NCBI GenBank assembly: GCA_003170825.1
Contig: PMYL01000038.1
Location: forward strand, 68,249 to 113,114
Direction of reading: 5' to 3'
DNA: 44,866 bases
Source of the DNA: Acidobacteriaceae bacterium
Lineage (GTDB): Bacteria; Acidobacteriota; Terriglobia; Terriglobales; Acidobacteriaceae
Part shown: piece by piece, positions 44,774 to 44,866 of the stretch
How positions within the stretch are numbered: position 1 is the first letter of the stretch
Layout: each line of letters starts with the position of its first letter
Position numbers and translations under genes: made by a program
Notes under the pieces: model-generated
What the model saw: the letters and a program-made list of their open reading frames with translations, nothing else
Databases searched by the model: none
What the model was told of the DNA's origin: nothing

Positions 44774-44866
44774 TTCTCTCCGCTGTTCTCTCCGATTCAC
44801 TTCCACGGCGGTTTTCATGCGGTCTCTTTATGCTGTCGGCATCACTAGTGTAGTCCGCCAGAAATA

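Overview
The window most likely comes from an Acidobacteriota chromosome (class Terriglobia). The signs are a von Willebrand protein of the VWFA-related acidobacterial type, several small exported proteins of kinds common in that phylum, a GC-rich composition, and many dispersed palindromic repeats, some translated in frame as C-H-P-E-R-S-type peptides. There is no rRNA, CRISPR array or transposase gene. This identification rests on recognising families by eye, not on a search.

Layout. 1-3395: an OPT oligopeptide transporter (minus, cut by the left edge) and a heparan-glucosaminide acetyltransferase-like membrane protein. 3575-7328 (minus): an AT-richer defence operon of the ABC three-component (ABC-3C) type, made of a nuclease effector, a middle component split by a one-base frameshift in an A6 run, a DUF3732 SMC-like ATPase, and a possible 37-aa leader ORF. 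7659-15953: TrmJ-like RNA methyltransferase, TonB-C protein, small proteins, SagB-like oxidoreductase, GAF-GGDEF diguanylate cyclase and a GNAT-nitrilase fusion. 16032-22684 (minus): the phoH-ybeY-CNNM-era housekeeping block, with an ankyrin gene and a small unknown gene lodged between phoH and ybeY. Repeats have entered the coding sequences of era and ybeY. 23182: rpsT with its own promoter, two leader hairpins and a terminator. 23567-28836 (minus): thiolase, exported protein, FadB-like enzyme and a Crp/Fnr regulator. The regulator diverges from a RIC iron-sulfur repair protein at 28975. 30069: a protein with two aspartate-rich motifs like class I isoprenoid synthases. 31584-34705: an M16 peptidase pair. 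35081: a secreted protein with an aerolysin-like Ser/Thr-rich region. 36525-39768: glmU, an HD-GYP response regulator and a pterin dehydratase. 40204-40341: a strong candidate for a new small RNA. 41125-41478: tmRNA. 42232-44773 (minus): a Gram-negative sortase cassette of LPKTA-tailed surface protein, VWA protein and sortase.

The genes fall into housekeeping blocks (era/ybeY/phoH, rpsT, glmU, ssrA), fatty-acid oxidation, envelope and secreted functions, cyclic-di-GMP turnover (one GGDEF, one HD-GYP) and one acquired defence island. The items most worth a second look are the ABC-3C operon with its slippery-site frameshift, the small RNA at 40240, the sortase cassette, the isoprenoid-synthase-like and pore-former-like proteins, and the repeat family that keeps a conserved border while its hairpin core varies.
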